A stretch of DNA of 64,000 nucleotides from Mycobacterium sp. MYCO198283 (GCF_021213805.1 NZ_JAJQJI010000011.1:1-64000); one strand, 5' to 3'. Shown: positions 27,619-39,020, numbered from the stretch's first letter. A program made the numbers and translations. Notes: a model not told the origin generated them from the sequence alone.

Positions 27619-29007
27619 TTGGGGCAAGCTGAGTCGGACGGCGACATGGCGGAGGTCTCGGCCCTGCCGCTCCCGCCGAGGAATCCGTTGCCGTTCCGCG
27701 AGCGCCTCCGCGCCGTCCGGTCCTTCCACACCGGAATGGACGTGCTACGGGACGCAGGCGGGCCGGTCACCCGGTTCTCGATCGGGCCCCGGTGGTCGAC
27801 GCCGCCGGTTGTGCTCGTCACCTCGCCGCGAGGGATCCGCGACGTGCTCAGCATCAAAGATGGCGCTGTCGACAAGACGTCACCAGTGTTCAACGAATTG
27901 CGAAACATCCTCGGGGACAATCTCGCAAATCTCCCGCACGAGCCGTGGAAGCAGCGCAAGCGCACCCTGCAGCCGGTGTTCACCGCCCAGCGGGTGCAGG
28001 AGTTCGGCGGCCACATGGCCGAGGCCGCAACGGCGGTGTGCGACAACTGGTCAGACGGTGCCGTCGTCGATCTCGACGCGGAGGTCCGCGCCCTGACCCT
28101 GCGGGCGCTGGCGTTGTCCGTGCTCGGCATCGACCTGCAGGGCCGCGCCGAGGATGTCGAGGAGCCACTGCGGGTGGCGCTGCGGTACGCGATGAACCGC
28201 GCCCTTCGACCGGTACGAGCCCCGCGTTGGCTTCCGACGCCCGCGCGCCGACGAGCACGTGCAGCGGGTGCCCGCCTCCGAGGACTCGGCGCGGACATTC
28301 TGCGGGCGTGCCGTTCGGATCCCGCTATCGAGGCGCCGCTGGTCCGGGCACTGCTCGCCGCCCGCGATCCCGACACCGGGCGGGGATTGACTGACGGCGA
28401 GATCTGCGACGAACTGATCATCTTCCTGTTCGCCGGCCATGAGACCACGGCCACCACGATCACCTACGCGCTCTGGCAGCTCGGCCGCCATCCCGAACAC
28501 CAGCGGCGGGTGGCCGCCGAGGTGGCTGCATTTCCCGAAGGACCGCTGCCGCCCAACAGCGTGGCGCGGCTGCCGTTCACGGTGCAGGTGGTGCGGGAGG
28601 CGCTGCGGCTCTGTCCGCCGGCGCCCACCGGCACCCGCCTGGCATGTCGCGACATCGCTGTCGCCGGATATCGCGTTCCCGCTGGGACGATGCTGGTCGT
28701 CGGACGCATGGCGGTACAACGTGATCCGTCGCTGTGGGACAACGCGCAGGTATTCGACCCTGACCGGTTCAGTCCCGAGAAGCACAGGGCCCGAGACCGG
28801 TGGCAATACATCCCGTTCGGCGGCGGACCCCGCTCCTGCATCGGTGACCACTTCGCCATGCTGATGGCGACGCTGGCGGTGGCCACGTTGGTGCGGGGCG
28901 CCGAAATCCATTCCCTCGAAGACGATTTCCCGGTGTCACTGCACTTTTCGATGATCGCCGGCGCGCCGATTCGAGCCGTCGTCCGCAAGTATGAGGAACT
29001 TTCGTGA
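27619..29007 (+). CDS. Cytochrome P450 coupled to moeY-type gene
   Basis: A 462-residue P450. The oxygen-binding I-helix is FLFAGHETTATT, the ExxR helix is VVREALRLCPPAPTGTR, and the heme loop is FGGGPRSCIGDHFAM with the ligand Cys. No membrane anchor is present, as usual for bacterial P450s. TTG 27619 follows ggagga and gives this length; ATG 27646 is the alternative. The stop overlaps the GTG of the ThiF-nitroreductase gene (GTGA), so both act together. Substrate unknown; the C-helix WKQRKRTLQPVF is typical of CYP102/CYP4-like fatty-acid P450s. Confidence 0.9.
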   Translation: MGQAESDGDMAEVSALPLPPRNPLPFRERLRAVRSFHTGMDVLRDAGGPVTRFSIGPRWSTPPVVLVTSPRGIRDVLSIKDGAVDKTSPVFNELRNILGDNLANLPHEPWKQRKRTLQPVFTAQRVQEFGGHMAEAATAVCDNWSDGAVVDLDAEVRALTLRALALSVLGIDLQGRAEDVEEPLRVALRYAMNRALRPVRAPRWLPTPARRRARAAGARLRGLGADILRACRSDPAIEAPLVRALLAARDPDTGRGLTDGEICDELIIFLFAGHETTATTITYALWQLGRHPEHQRRVAAEVAAFPEGPLPPNSVARLPFTVQVVREALRLCPPAPTGTRLACRDIAVAGYRVPAGTMLVVGRMAVQRDPSLWDNAQVFDPDRFSPEKHRARDRWQYIPFGGGPRSCIGDHFAMLMATLAVATLVRGAEIHSLEDDFPVSLHFSMIAGAPIRAVVRKYEELS

Positions 29008-31112
29008 CCGCAGACAACGACCACGCCGCGCGCATCCTCGATGAAGGCGACGACGCCGACCGAGCGCTGCTCGACCGGCTTCGGGCGGATCCGCGCGTCG
29101 ATGTGATCGACGCAGTCGCCGAGCAGCAGCGGACCCTCGCTGAGGTGCGCCCCACACCCGGCGCCGAGGTGCTCGAAGAGCGCACGAAATGGGCCTACTA
29201 CCCGTGGCGGCGCACCCTCGTCGGCATATTGGGCCCGCAAGGCTTCCGGGCGTTGCGGCTCGACCGCAACCGCAACCTCATCACAGCGGTCGAGCAGCGC
29301 CGCCTCGAGACACTGACGATCGCCGTCGCGGGGCTCAGCGTCGGCCACGTAATCGCACACACATTGGCGATGCAGGGCATGTGCGCCACCCTGCGGCTGG
29401 CGGACTTCGACACCCTCGAGCTGTCGAACCTCAACCGGGTGCCGGCCACCGTGCTCGACCTCGGGATCAATAAGGCGATCGTGGCAGCGCGGCGTATCGC
29501 CGAACTGAATCCGTACCTGGGCGTCGAGGTGGTGTCCGCTGGAGTCACAGCGGAGACGCTCGACGGATTCCTCGACGGCGTGGACGTCGTCGTGGAGGAG
29601 TGCGACTCACTGGACATGAAGCTAACGATCCGCGAGGCCGCGCGGGGCCGACGGCTGCCCGTCGTCATGGCGACCAGCGACCGCGGCCTGGTCGACGTCG
29701 AACGCTTCGACCTGGATCCCACGCGACCGGTGCTGCACGGCGCTCTAGGCAGCATCACGGCCGCCCAGTTGGCCGACCTGCCGCGCGAGGACAAGGTGCC
29801 CTATGTGCTGCGACACGTTGACGCCACGCAGTCCTCCACACGCATGACGGCGTCCCTCGTCGAGGTTGGGCACACTCTGTCGACGTGGCCCCAGCTGGCA
29901 GGCGAGGTGACGCTCGGCGCCGCGGCAGTCGTCGAGGCCGTCCGCCGCATCACGCTTGGTGAGCCACTCGACTCCGGTCAGGTCCGCATCGACATTGCGG
30001 CGACCTTCGACCAGCTCGACGGCGCCCTGCGGGAGTACCAGCCGCCGCCCGTCGTGCCCGACGATCCGGTTCCTGCCAACTCCTCGCCGGCTACCGAACT
30101 CGTCGCGGAGGCAGCGCGGCGGGCGCCGTCGGGAGGAAACGCCCAGCCGTGGACCATCTCGCTCAGCGACACCGACCTGACCATCCGCGTGGCGCCGGAG
30201 CGCACGTCGATGATGGACGCCGGCTTCCGGGGCAGTGCCGTGGCCGTAGGCGCCGCGCTGTTCAACGCTCGGGTGGCGGCCGCCGCCCGCGGCGTGCTGG
30301 GCGAGGTGGTGGTCAGCACCACGGACGCGGGCTCACCGCTGACCGCGACGTTGCGGCTCGGCAGCGGTACCAGTCCCGATCTGGCCGCATACTACGAGCC
30401 GATGTTGCTGCGCGAGACCAACCGTCGTCGCGGCACGGTTGCGCCCGTCGACGAGGGACTGATCGCGGACCTGACGGAGGCGGCGGCCCGCGAAGGCGGG
30501 CGGCTCGCGGTGTTGACCGCGCGCGGTGACGTCGAAGAGCTGGCGCAGGTGTGCGCGGCCGCGGACCGGATCCGCTATCTGACTCCGCCGCTGCACCGAG
30601 AGCTGGTCAGCGAACTGCGCTGGCCCGGCGAGGGTGCTGCGGACTCCGGGATCGACGTCATGAGCCTGGAGCTCGCGCCTGCCGATATAGCGGTACTCGA
30701 CATCCTGCGCCGTCCCGACGTGATGGCGGCGTTGGCGGATTGGGACGGCGGTGCGGCGCTCGGGGAGGACGTCGCCAAGCGGGTGCGTTCCAGTTCGGCG
30801 CTGGCATTGGTCACCGTGCGCGGCGGCGCGTTGCCCGACTACGTCCGGGGCGGTGCGGCGATGGAGGCGGTGTGGATCGAGGCCCAGCGGCGCGGATTGG
30901 CCGTGCAGCCGGTCTCGCCCGTGTTTCTCCACGCCGTCGGCGACGCCGAGCTGTGGAAGATGTCCCCGCGGTACGCCGACGACCTGCGCTCGCTGCAAGC
31001 GAGGCTGCGCGAGGTCGCAGGCACCCAGCCGGACGAGGCGCTCGTGCTCCTCCTGCGGCTCTCGCACGCCGCCCCCGCTTCGGTGCGGAGCCGGCGCCGC
31101 CGCCTCGTGTAG
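29004..31112 (+). CDS. moeY: ThiF/E1-like - nitroreductase fusion protein (Rv1355c/MoeY family)
   Basis: A 702-residue two-domain protein. Residues 80-330 are ThiF/MoeB/E1-like: TIAVAGLSVGHVIAHTLAMQ as the (altered) nucleotide loop, ADFDTLELSNLNRV and GINKAIVAARRIAELNPYL with the conserved Asp, Asn, Arg and Lys; the zinc CxxC pairs of MoeB are absent. Residues 360-700 are nitroreductase-like, starting ELVAEAARRAPSGGNAQPW with the FMN-binding arginine. I know the family as Rv1355c, annotated MoeY for molybdopterin only by similarity. GTG 29004 overlaps the P450 stop. The pair suggests adenylation/redox tailoring of a small molecule rather than cofactor synthesis. Confidence 0.88.
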   Translation: MTADNDHAARILDEGDDADRALLDRLRADPRVDVIDAVAEQQRTLAEVRPTPGAEVLEERTKWAYYPWRRTLVGILGPQGFRALRLDRNRNLITAVEQRRLETLTIAVAGLSVGHVIAHTLAMQGMCATLRLADFDTLELSNLNRVPATVLDLGINKAIVAARRIAELNPYLGVEVVSAGVTAETLDGFLDGVDVVVEECDSLDMKLTIREAARGRRLPVVMATSDRGLVDVERFDLDPTRPVLHGALGSITAAQLADLPREDKVPYVLRHVDATQSSTRMTASLVEVGHTLSTWPQLAGEVTLGAAAVVEAVRRITLGEPLDSGQVRIDIAATFDQLDGALREYQPPPVVPDDPVPANSSPATELVAEAARRAPSGGNAQPWTISLSDTDLTIRVAPERTSMMDAGFRGSAVAVGAALFNARVAAAARGVLGEVVVSTTDAGSPLTATLRLGSGTSPDLAAYYEPMLLRETNRRRGTVAPVDEGLIADLTEAAAREGGRLAVLTARGDVEELAQVCAAADRIRYLTPPLHRELVSELRWPGEGAADSGIDVMSLELAPADIAVLDILRRPDVMAALADWDGGAALGEDVAKRVRSSSALALVTVRGGALPDYVRGGAAMEAVWIEAQRRGLAVQPVSPVFLHAVGDAELWKMSPRYADDLRSLQARLREVAGTQPDEALVLLLRLSHAAPASVRSRRRRLV

Positions 31113-31119
31113 TAGCGCT

Positions 31120-31872
31120 CTACAGCACCATGTCGTGCGTCGCGAGGGCGTCTTCTTGTGATTCGAGGACCCGCTCGATGTGGCGGTTCTCGAGCACGAT
31201 CCGGGCGAGCTGACCCGGCTCGGCGAAGCGTGCGTAGGTGCGACGGTCCCACCACATGATCCGGGTCTGGTAGCGCTCGCTCGGATACGGCGTGGCCGGG
31301 ATGTTGGCAGCAACCACGCCGCCCGAGGACCGCCACCTCTCCAGCACGTGAGCCGCCGAGGTGGCCATGCAGAACTGATTGCCGAGGATGGTCATCGTGT
31401 GGCTCGCGGTTCGGGCCAGCGCCGTGGTGACGTGCGGACTGCGCTCCAAGTCCGAGCTCACCCAGGCGGCCTTCATCTCCAGCACGCCGAACGGCACGCG
31501 GTCGTCGATCATCTTCCGCACGGCCTGCTCTCCGGCCTGGCCGGCCCACTCGACGACGGCGTGTGCGTCGTCGGCCGAGCGAAGCGGTCCCTTAGCGCGC
31601 AGCCCACCCACCATGCGTTTCCTGGAGTCGACGGCAGCAAAGAAAAGGGCGGTGTCGCCGCCGGCTCGGAGCTCGTCGATCTCCAGCGCCGATTCGACGC
31701 CGAAACGGCGATAACTGCGGTGTGCACCGGCGAGGTATTCGTCCCAAAGTTCCGGATCGACGGCCGGTTGGGAAATCACCACCGTGCATTCCGTTTCGGC
31801 GTCCCACCAACTGATTCTGTCGCGCAACCGGAGCCCGACATTAGTGGCGGGTTCGAATGGGAGAACAGACAT
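31120..31872 (-). CDS. Acyltransferase-like protein (N-acyl amino acid / autoinducer-synthase type fold)
   Basis: A 250-residue protein with GNAT-like layout. It begins MSVLPFEPATNVGLRLRDRI, has ESALEIDELRAGGDTALFFA and RKRMVGGLRAKGPLRSADDA, which look like the acyl-homoserine-lactone synthase/FeeM-type core, then a long helical part. No conserved AHL-synthase Arg/Glu set can be confirmed by eye. It is convergent with the moeY-type gene, stops only 7 bp apart, so it may belong to the same function. ATG 31872 is the start giving a sensible N-terminus; an upstream in-frame ATG at 31962 would add an Arg-rich leader. Confidence 0.6.
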   Translation of the reverse strand: MSVLPFEPATNVGLRLRDRISWWDAETECTVVISQPAVDPELWDEYLAGAHRSYRRFGVESALEIDELRAGGDTALFFAAVDSRKRMVGGLRAKGPLRSADDAHAVVEWAGQAGEQAVRKMIDDRVPFGVLEMKAAWVSSDLERSPHVTTALARTASHTMTILGNQFCMATSAAHVLERWRSSGGVVAANIPATPYPSERYQTRIMWWDRRTYARFAEPGQLARIVLENRHIERVLESQEDALATHDMVL

Positions 31873-32254
31873 GAGAGGTGACCATCCCTTCACTAGCCGG
31901 TGTCGTTGCCGCAGGTCACGGCGCCAGCGGAACGAACCCGGTAATTGCTGACGAGAAGACAAGTATCTCGCTTCTGCCCGCCGTTACTCCAATGAATGCC
32001 ATTCCCTCGGCACCGTGTTTCTAACGTCGCGGACTCGCTTGTCGGTCACCGAGTAAGCGCAAAGTTTGCGCGGCAAGCATCCCGCCGCCAATTTTGGCTG
32101 TCAGGAACCCGTTTTTGACGTTCACGGCGAACAAGAACAGTCCGCTGGAACCGCGGATGCGTGTGCGGGGAGCGGAAGTGCGATTGTCGCGGGCGCAGTC
32201 AGCTGACGCGGCGCCGACAGCGCGGGCCGCGCTTGACGCGCAGGGCTGCTGACC
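31873..32254. other. 382-bp gene-free stretch
   Basis: No convincing coding frame. The first 150 bases next to the acyltransferase are AT-richer than average and should hold its promoter. I looked for a cyclic di-GMP riboswitch-like fold because of the nearby dcpA gene and did not recognise one. Confidence 0.5.
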
Positions 32255-32391
32255 TCAGCAGCAGCTCCCACCGGGGTTGCGGTCGTTTGCCAGATGTCGC
32301 GCTCGCCAGTACTCCCGCTCGGTCATCACCGGCGTCCCGGGGTGGTCGCGCAGCCGGTGCTCGACATAACGGGAGTAATGCCGGTCACCCA

Positions 32392-34683
<2,292 letters not shown>

Positions 34684-34779
34684 CGTGGCCTTCCTCGATG
34701 CGCGTCGCGGACTGCCGCCGATTTTTTCACCGCGTCAACCACCCGGGAGCGGAACCGGGTAATCGGGCGCCGCGACGCG

Positions 34780-36288
34780 TCAGCTGACGGTGAACGCCAC
34801 CGAGTGCAGGCCGGTCGCACCGTCGGGGACCGGCGCGGCCACCTCCGCGGTCTGCACGGCACCGGTGCCGTCGATGGCCCGGACGGTGATCCGGTGCTCG
34901 CCCGGGGTGGCCGTCCACGGGTAGCGCCACAATCGCCAGGTGTCGTCGGAGTAGGCGGCGCCCAGTTCCGCGGGACGCCAGTCGCCGTCGTCGATGCGGA
35001 TCTCCACGGCGCGCACGCCGCGGGGCTGCGCCCACGCCACCCCGCCGAAGACGGTGTCGCCCGCGGCGAGCTTCTGCCCGTAGCGCGGCACGTCGATGCG
35101 CGACTGCGTCTTGATCGGCCCGCGCGCCGACCAGCCGAGCTTCGTCCAGTACGCCTGCGCGCGGTCGAACCGCGTGAGCTCCAAATCGACCACCCACTTC
35201 GTCGCCGACACATACCCGTAGAGCCCGGGCACGACGAGCCGGGCGGGATACCCGTGCTGGTCGGGCAGCGGTTCGCCGTTCATGGCGATCGCCAGCAGGC
35301 TGTCCGGATTGTCGCGCAACGCCTCGACGGGCGTGCCGGCGGTGAACCCGTCGATCGACGTCGACAGCACCATGTCCGCCTCGGGCGACACCCCGGCGCG
35401 GGCGAGCAGGTCGCGCACCCGGTACCCGGTCCACACCGCGTTGCTGATCAGGTCGCCGCCGATGGTGTTCGACACGCAGGTCAGCGTCACGACCTCTTCG
35501 ACGACGTCGAACGCGTCGAGGTCGTCGAAGGTGAACGTCACCTCGCGGTCCACCAGGCCGTGGATGCGCAGCCGCCAGTCGTTGCGGCTGAGCTGCGGCA
35601 CACTCAGCGCGGTGTCGATGCGGTAGAAGTCGGCGGTCGGCGTCACGAAGCGCGGCAGCGCCACACCCGGGGGCTGGACGGTCGGGGGGATGGGGGGCGC
35701 GGGTGTCGCCGGACGGGGCACGGTCAGCGCGGACCGCTCGCCGGACACCGACCGCAGCTGTCGCGTGACGACGACGCCGACGACGCCGCTGACTACCCCG
35801 GCCACCAGGACGCCGAGCGCCGCCAGCGACCGGCGCCGATTCCCGTCGACGTCGTCGGCGGCGGGAGCGCGGGTGAGGAAGCGCAGCGCCGCGACGCCGC
35901 ACACCGTTCCCGCGACGGTCGGCAGCACAGCGAGCGGGGTGGCGCCCGCCCGCGACAGCACGGCCAGGCAGCCGAGCGCCCCGGCCACCACGATCGCGGC
36001 ACTGCCGACGGGCCGGCGCGGCGCCTCGTAACGGGCGGTGATCGCCGCGAGGGCCGCGATCACGACGAGGATCACGGCGGACAGCACCAGCTTGTCGTTG
36101 AAGCCGAACAGCCGGATGGCCCACTCCTTCACCGGCCCGGGCGTCCAGTCGATGACCGTGGCGCCCACGGCGAGCCGCGAATCGGCCGTCGGCCCGAACG
36201 GGATCGCCGCCAGCTCCATGACGCCCAGCGCCGCCGCGGCGGCCGCGATGCCGCTGATCATCCGCTGTTCGCGGGTAGGCACCGCCAT
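34780..36288 (-). CDS. Membrane-anchored sulfite-oxidase-type molybdopterin oxidoreductase
   Basis: A 502-residue protein. Residues 1-170 hold about five membrane helices; a Pro-rich linker (ATPAPPIPPTVQPPG) leads to an extracytoplasmic Mo-binding domain of the sulfite oxidase family (about 215-400). The Mo-coordinating Cys is in VTLTCVSNTIGGDLISNAVW. The final about 100 residues, with VEIRIDDGDWRPAELGAAY, are the dimerisation (Mo-co_dimer) domain. It acts on sulfite or a related sulfoxide-type substrate; no partner cytochrome lies next to it. ATG 36288 is the first start before the helices. Divergent from the SDR at 36439. Confidence 0.85.
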   Translation of the reverse strand: MAVPTREQRMISGIAAAAAALGVMELAAIPFGPTADSRLAVGATVIDWTPGPVKEWAIRLFGFNDKLVLSAVILVVIAALAAITARYEAPRRPVGSAAIVVAGALGCLAVLSRAGATPLAVLPTVAGTVCGVAALRFLTRAPAADDVDGNRRRSLAALGVLVAGVVSGVVGVVVTRQLRSVSGERSALTVPRPATPAPPIPPTVQPPGVALPRFVTPTADFYRIDTALSVPQLSRNDWRLRIHGLVDREVTFTFDDLDAFDVVEEVVTLTCVSNTIGGDLISNAVWTGYRVRDLLARAGVSPEADMVLSTSIDGFTAGTPVEALRDNPDSLLAIAMNGEPLPDQHGYPARLVVPGLYGYVSATKWVVDLELTRFDRAQAYWTKLGWSARGPIKTQSRIDVPRYGQKLAAGDTVFGGVAWAQPRGVRAVEIRIDDGDWRPAELGAAYSDDTWRLWRYPWTATPGEHRITVRAIDGTGAVQTAEVAAPVPDGATGLHSVAFTVS

Positions 36289-36438
36289 TCCGGCGACGTT
36301 ACCTGCGACGACGGCGGCGAGGTCTTACCGCGCCGTGACGACCCCGGCGGTGGCCGGCCTGTCGACATCCTTACAGTAGCGACGTACAGCTGCGCGGCGG
36401 AGGCGTCGTCGCAACCGGGCGGACCAGGAGGATGTTGC

Positions 36439-37209
36439 GTGGAGATCGCGGGCAAGAAGGCAGTCGTCGTCGGCGGTGCGTCCGGATTCGGGCGGGCGAC
36501 CGCGGAGGCGTTGACGCAGCGCGGCGCGACGGTGGCGGTGCTGGACCGCCCGCAGTCGAAGGGCAAGGAGGTCGCCGACGCGATCGGCGGCTCGTTCCAC
36601 GAGGTCGACGTCACCGACTTCGACGGCACCGAGCAGGTGTTGCAGCAGGCCGTCGAGGCCCTGGGCGGCGAACTGCACATCGCCGTCACCACCGCCGGCG
36701 GCGGCAGCGCCGAGCGCACCGTCACCAAGACCGGCCCGCACAGCCTGGAATCGTTCCGCAAGAGCATCGACCTGAACCTCATCGGCACGTTCAACATCAG
36801 CCGGCTGGCGGCGTGGCAGATGAGCCAGCAGGACCCCGTCGACGACGAGCAGGAAGAGCGCGGCGTCATCATCAACACCGCGTCGATCGCCGCGTTCGAA
36901 GGCCAGATCGGCCAGGTCGCCTACACCGCCTCCAAGGCCGCCATCGCGGGAATGTGCCTCACCATGGCCCGCGACCTCGGCAGTCTGGGCATCCGGGCGC
37001 TCGCCATCGCGCCGAGCCTGTTCGCGACGGGCCTCACCGAGGGCATTCCCGACGAGTTCGCCAAGCAGCTGACCAAGGATGCGGCGTTCCCCAAGCGGTT
37101 GGGAAAGCCCGAGGAATACGCCAAGCTCGCCGTCGCCATCGTCGAGAACCCGATGCTGAACGGCCAGTGCCTGCGCCTCGACGCCGGCCAGCGCTTCGCC
37201 CCCAAGTAG
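36439..37209 (+). CDS. SDR, 3-hydroxyacyl-CoA dehydrogenase type II-like
   Basis: A 256-residue SDR starting VEIAGKKAVVVGGASGFGRA, with Gly motif GGASGFG, the DRPQSKGKEVADAI region suggesting NAD, NTASIAAFEGQIGQVAYTASKAA as the Ser-Tyr-Lys active site, and the LAIAPSLFATGLTEG loop. The overall pattern is that of HSD10/3-hydroxy-2-methylbutyryl-CoA dehydrogenases in beta-oxidation. GTG 36439 with accaggagg upstream sets the start. It precedes the phosphotransferase gene on the same strand with a 55-bp gap; such pairs occur in acyl-CoA degradation. Confidence 0.88.
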   Translation: MEIAGKKAVVVGGASGFGRATAEALTQRGATVAVLDRPQSKGKEVADAIGGSFHEVDVTDFDGTEQVLQQAVEALGGELHIAVTTAGGGSAERTVTKTGPHSLESFRKSIDLNLIGTFNISRLAAWQMSQQDPVDDEQEERGVIINTASIAAFEGQIGQVAYTASKAAIAGMCLTMARDLGSLGIRALAIAPSLFATGLTEGIPDEFAKQLTKDAAFPKRLGKPEEYAKLAVAIVENPMLNGQCLRLDAGQRFAPK

Positions 37210-37264
37210 CGCCCGTCGGCGGTTGCCCGCGGATGCGGCGCGGCGCGCGCCTACGATCCGTGCG

Positions 37265-38308
37265 GTGACGGAAACCCTGCGCGACGACGAGGTCGCGGCG
37301 TTGCAAACGTGGGTCGCGGCGCGCGGCATCGGCACGACGGTCGGCGCGGTGGAACCGCTCGGCGGCGGCACGCAGAACATCGTCGTGCGCGTGGAGATCG
37401 ACGGCCGGCCGCTGGTGCTGCGGCGGCCACCCGCCCATCCGCGTCCGAACAGCAACAAGACGATGCTGCGGGAGATCGCGGTGCTGCGGACACTCACCGG
37501 CTCCGACGTGCCGCATCCGGCGCTGATCGCCGCGTGCGAGGACGTCGACGTCATCGGTGTCGTCTTCTACCTCATGGCCGAGATCGACGGCTTCAACCCC
37601 GGAACCGAGGTGGCACCGGCATACGTCGAGCGGCCGGATTTCCGCCACGACGTCGGCATCTCCTATGCGACCGGACTCGCCCGGCTCAGCCGAGTGCCGT
37701 GGGAAGGGAGCCCGCTGGCCGCGCTGAAACGGCCCGGGTCCTTCCTGGAGCGGCAGGTGCCGCAGTTCCGCGGCTTCCTCGACGCCTACCGCCAGCAGCA
37801 GGCCTACGACGACGCGTTGCCCGACGTCGACGCGCTCGCCGACTGGCTGGCGGCCCACCGGCCGGCCGACGGCGAGCCCTGCATCATGCACGGCGACTGC
37901 CACCTGAACAACGTGCTGCTGCGCCGCGACCGGCCCGAGGTGGCCGCGTTCGTGGACTGGGAGATGTGCACCGTCGGCGACCCGCTGCTGGACCTCGGTT
38001 GGATGCTGGTGTGCTGGCCGGTCGACGCCGACCCGCTCGGCAGCGGCGAGGCGCTGGCGCGGCTCGGGGGACTCGCCACCCGCGGTGAGCTCCTGGCGGC
38101 CTACACCGCAGCCGGCGGCCGCACCACCGCGCACCTGGACTGGTACTCGGCGTTGGCCTGCTTCAAGCTCGGCGTGGTCATCGAGGGCACCTGGGTGCGC
38201 TACCTCGCCGGGCAGGCGCCCCGCGACGCCGGTGAGCGGTTGCACGCGGCGGCCGTTGCCCTCATCGGACTCGGCAACCGGATCGCCGCCGGCGAGCCGC
38301 TCGTCTAA
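37265..38308 (+). CDS. Aminoglycoside phosphotransferase-fold kinase (ACAD10-like)
   Basis: A 347-residue APH/choline kinase-fold protein. The nucleotide region is PLGGGTQNIVVRVEI; catalytic and metal motifs are IMHGDCHLNNVLL (HGDxHxxN) and AAFVDWEMCTVGDPLLDLGW. Bacterial members of this type, often beside acyl-CoA dehydrogenases or SDRs as here, phosphorylate 4-hydroxy acyl-CoAs during fatty acid degradation. GTG 37265 gives VTETLRDDEVAALQTWVAAR as a natural N-terminus. Drug phosphorylation is less likely. Confidence 0.85.
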   Translation: MTETLRDDEVAALQTWVAARGIGTTVGAVEPLGGGTQNIVVRVEIDGRPLVLRRPPAHPRPNSNKTMLREIAVLRTLTGSDVPHPALIAACEDVDVIGVVFYLMAEIDGFNPGTEVAPAYVERPDFRHDVGISYATGLARLSRVPWEGSPLAALKRPGSFLERQVPQFRGFLDAYRQQQAYDDALPDVDALADWLAAHRPADGEPCIMHGDCHLNNVLLRRDRPEVAAFVDWEMCTVGDPLLDLGWMLVCWPVDADPLGSGEALARLGGLATRGELLAAYTAAGGRTTAHLDWYSALACFKLGVVIEGTWVRYLAGQAPRDAGERLHAAAVALIGLGNRIAAGEPLV

Positions 38309-38336
38309 CAGGTTGCACCACCGCCGGAGCACCGTC

Positions 38337-38342
38337 TACCCT
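38337..38342 (+). promoter_or_regulatory. Candidate -10 element (taccct) of the leader peptide
   Basis: The TANNNT hexamer lies six bases before GTG 38349, so the leader peptide below would be leaderless. Confidence 0.5.
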
Positions 38343-38348
38343 CGCGGC

Positions 38349-38396
38349 GTGCACAGCGCGCGCCTACTCGTAGTAGCAACCCGCAACGGGGTCTGA
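38349..38396 (+). CDS. Leader peptide with Leu-Leu-Val-Val run (branched-chain attenuator)
   Basis: GTG opens a 15-codon frame VHSARLLVVATRNGV ending in TGA. The central codons CTA CTC GTA GTA include CTA and GTA, which are rare in this genome type, so the ribosome would pause when leucine or valine is scarce. The last codons (38379-38391) form the left arm of a perfect 13-bp hairpin, so the ribosome position decides RNA folding. This is the layout of actinobacterial leu/ilv attenuators. The target is the LeuA-domain gene at 38480. Confidence 0.65.
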   Translation: MHSARLLVVATRNGV

Positions 38397-38424
38397 CAGC
38401 GACCGACCCCCCGTTGCGGGTCGG
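38379..38424 (+). promoter_or_regulatory. Mutually exclusive hairpins of a leucine attenuator
   Basis: Hairpin A pairs acccgcaacgggg (38379-38391) with the perfect complement at 38409-38421. Hairpin B pairs ccgaccc (38403-38409) with gggtcgg (38418-38424). They share bases 38409 and 38418-38421, so only one can form. B, compact with an 8-nt loop, would be the terminator or sequestering form; there is no T-tract. A ribosome stalled at the Leu/Val codons lies just before the left arm of A; one that reaches the stop would cover it and favour B. Confidence 0.6.
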
Positions 38425-38479
38425 ACGCTATGGCAGAGCGCGCAGTCGGTCACCACCTCGCTATCGAGAAGACCGGCAC

Positions 38480-39010
38480 ATGACACCTTCCAGCACCGCC
38501 ACCGACATTCCCGCATACCACCATCGGCACGAGCCCTGGGGCGGCCGGCCTGCGCTGCCCCGCGGACTGCGCGAGGAGGCCGAGTCGACGATGAGCTTGA
38601 CCAGCTGGAGCGACTTGATCAGCGAGTACAGCCCCACCGGCGGGCCGCTGCGCTTGGGTTCCTGGGAGTGCGCCGACGGCACCGACGGCCCGGCCCGCCG
38701 GTGTGCGCGTTCGCCGCGGACCTACCGCGCCACGCTCGCGATCGGTGACCGCATCGAGACCGCCACGGCCGCCGCGGGCGGACCCGTCGCGGCGCTCACC
38801 GCCATGCTCTACGAACGGGGCATCGGCCTGGAGACGCTGGAGTTCCACCAGCGCAGCCACGGCGACCCGCACGACCCGATGATCGCCACCTTCATCCACG
38901 GCACCGACGGCAGCCGGCGGGCCTGGGCGATGGGGGTCTCCGGCGACGCCGGCGATTCCGCGCTGCGCGCCGTGATCGCCTGCGCCAACCGGCTGTTGGC
39001 GGCCGCCTGA
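38480..39010 (+). CDS. Stand-alone LeuA allosteric (dimerisation) domain protein
   Basis: A 176-residue protein. Residues 38-170 resemble the C-terminal regulatory domain of 2-isopropylmalate synthase: TYRATLAIGDRIETATAAAG, PVAALTAMLYERGIGLETLE and AWAMGVSGDAGDSALRAVIA. The catalytic TIM barrel is absent. In LeuA this domain binds leucine for feedback inhibition, so the protein is probably a leucine sensor or a regulatory partner. Its mRNA starts with an apparent Leu/Val leader peptide. ATG 38480 gives a His/Pro-rich 37-residue extension before MSLTSWSDLI, which may be an alternative start. Confidence 0.75.
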   Translation: MTPSSTATDIPAYHHRHEPWGGRPALPRGLREEAESTMSLTSWSDLISEYSPTGGPLRLGSWECADGTDGPARRCARSPRTYRATLAIGDRIETATAAAGGPVAALTAMLYERGIGLETLEFHQRSHGDPHDPMIATFIHGTDGSRRAWAMGVSGDAGDSALRAVIACANRLLAAA

Positions 39011-39020
39011 GCTGCGGACG

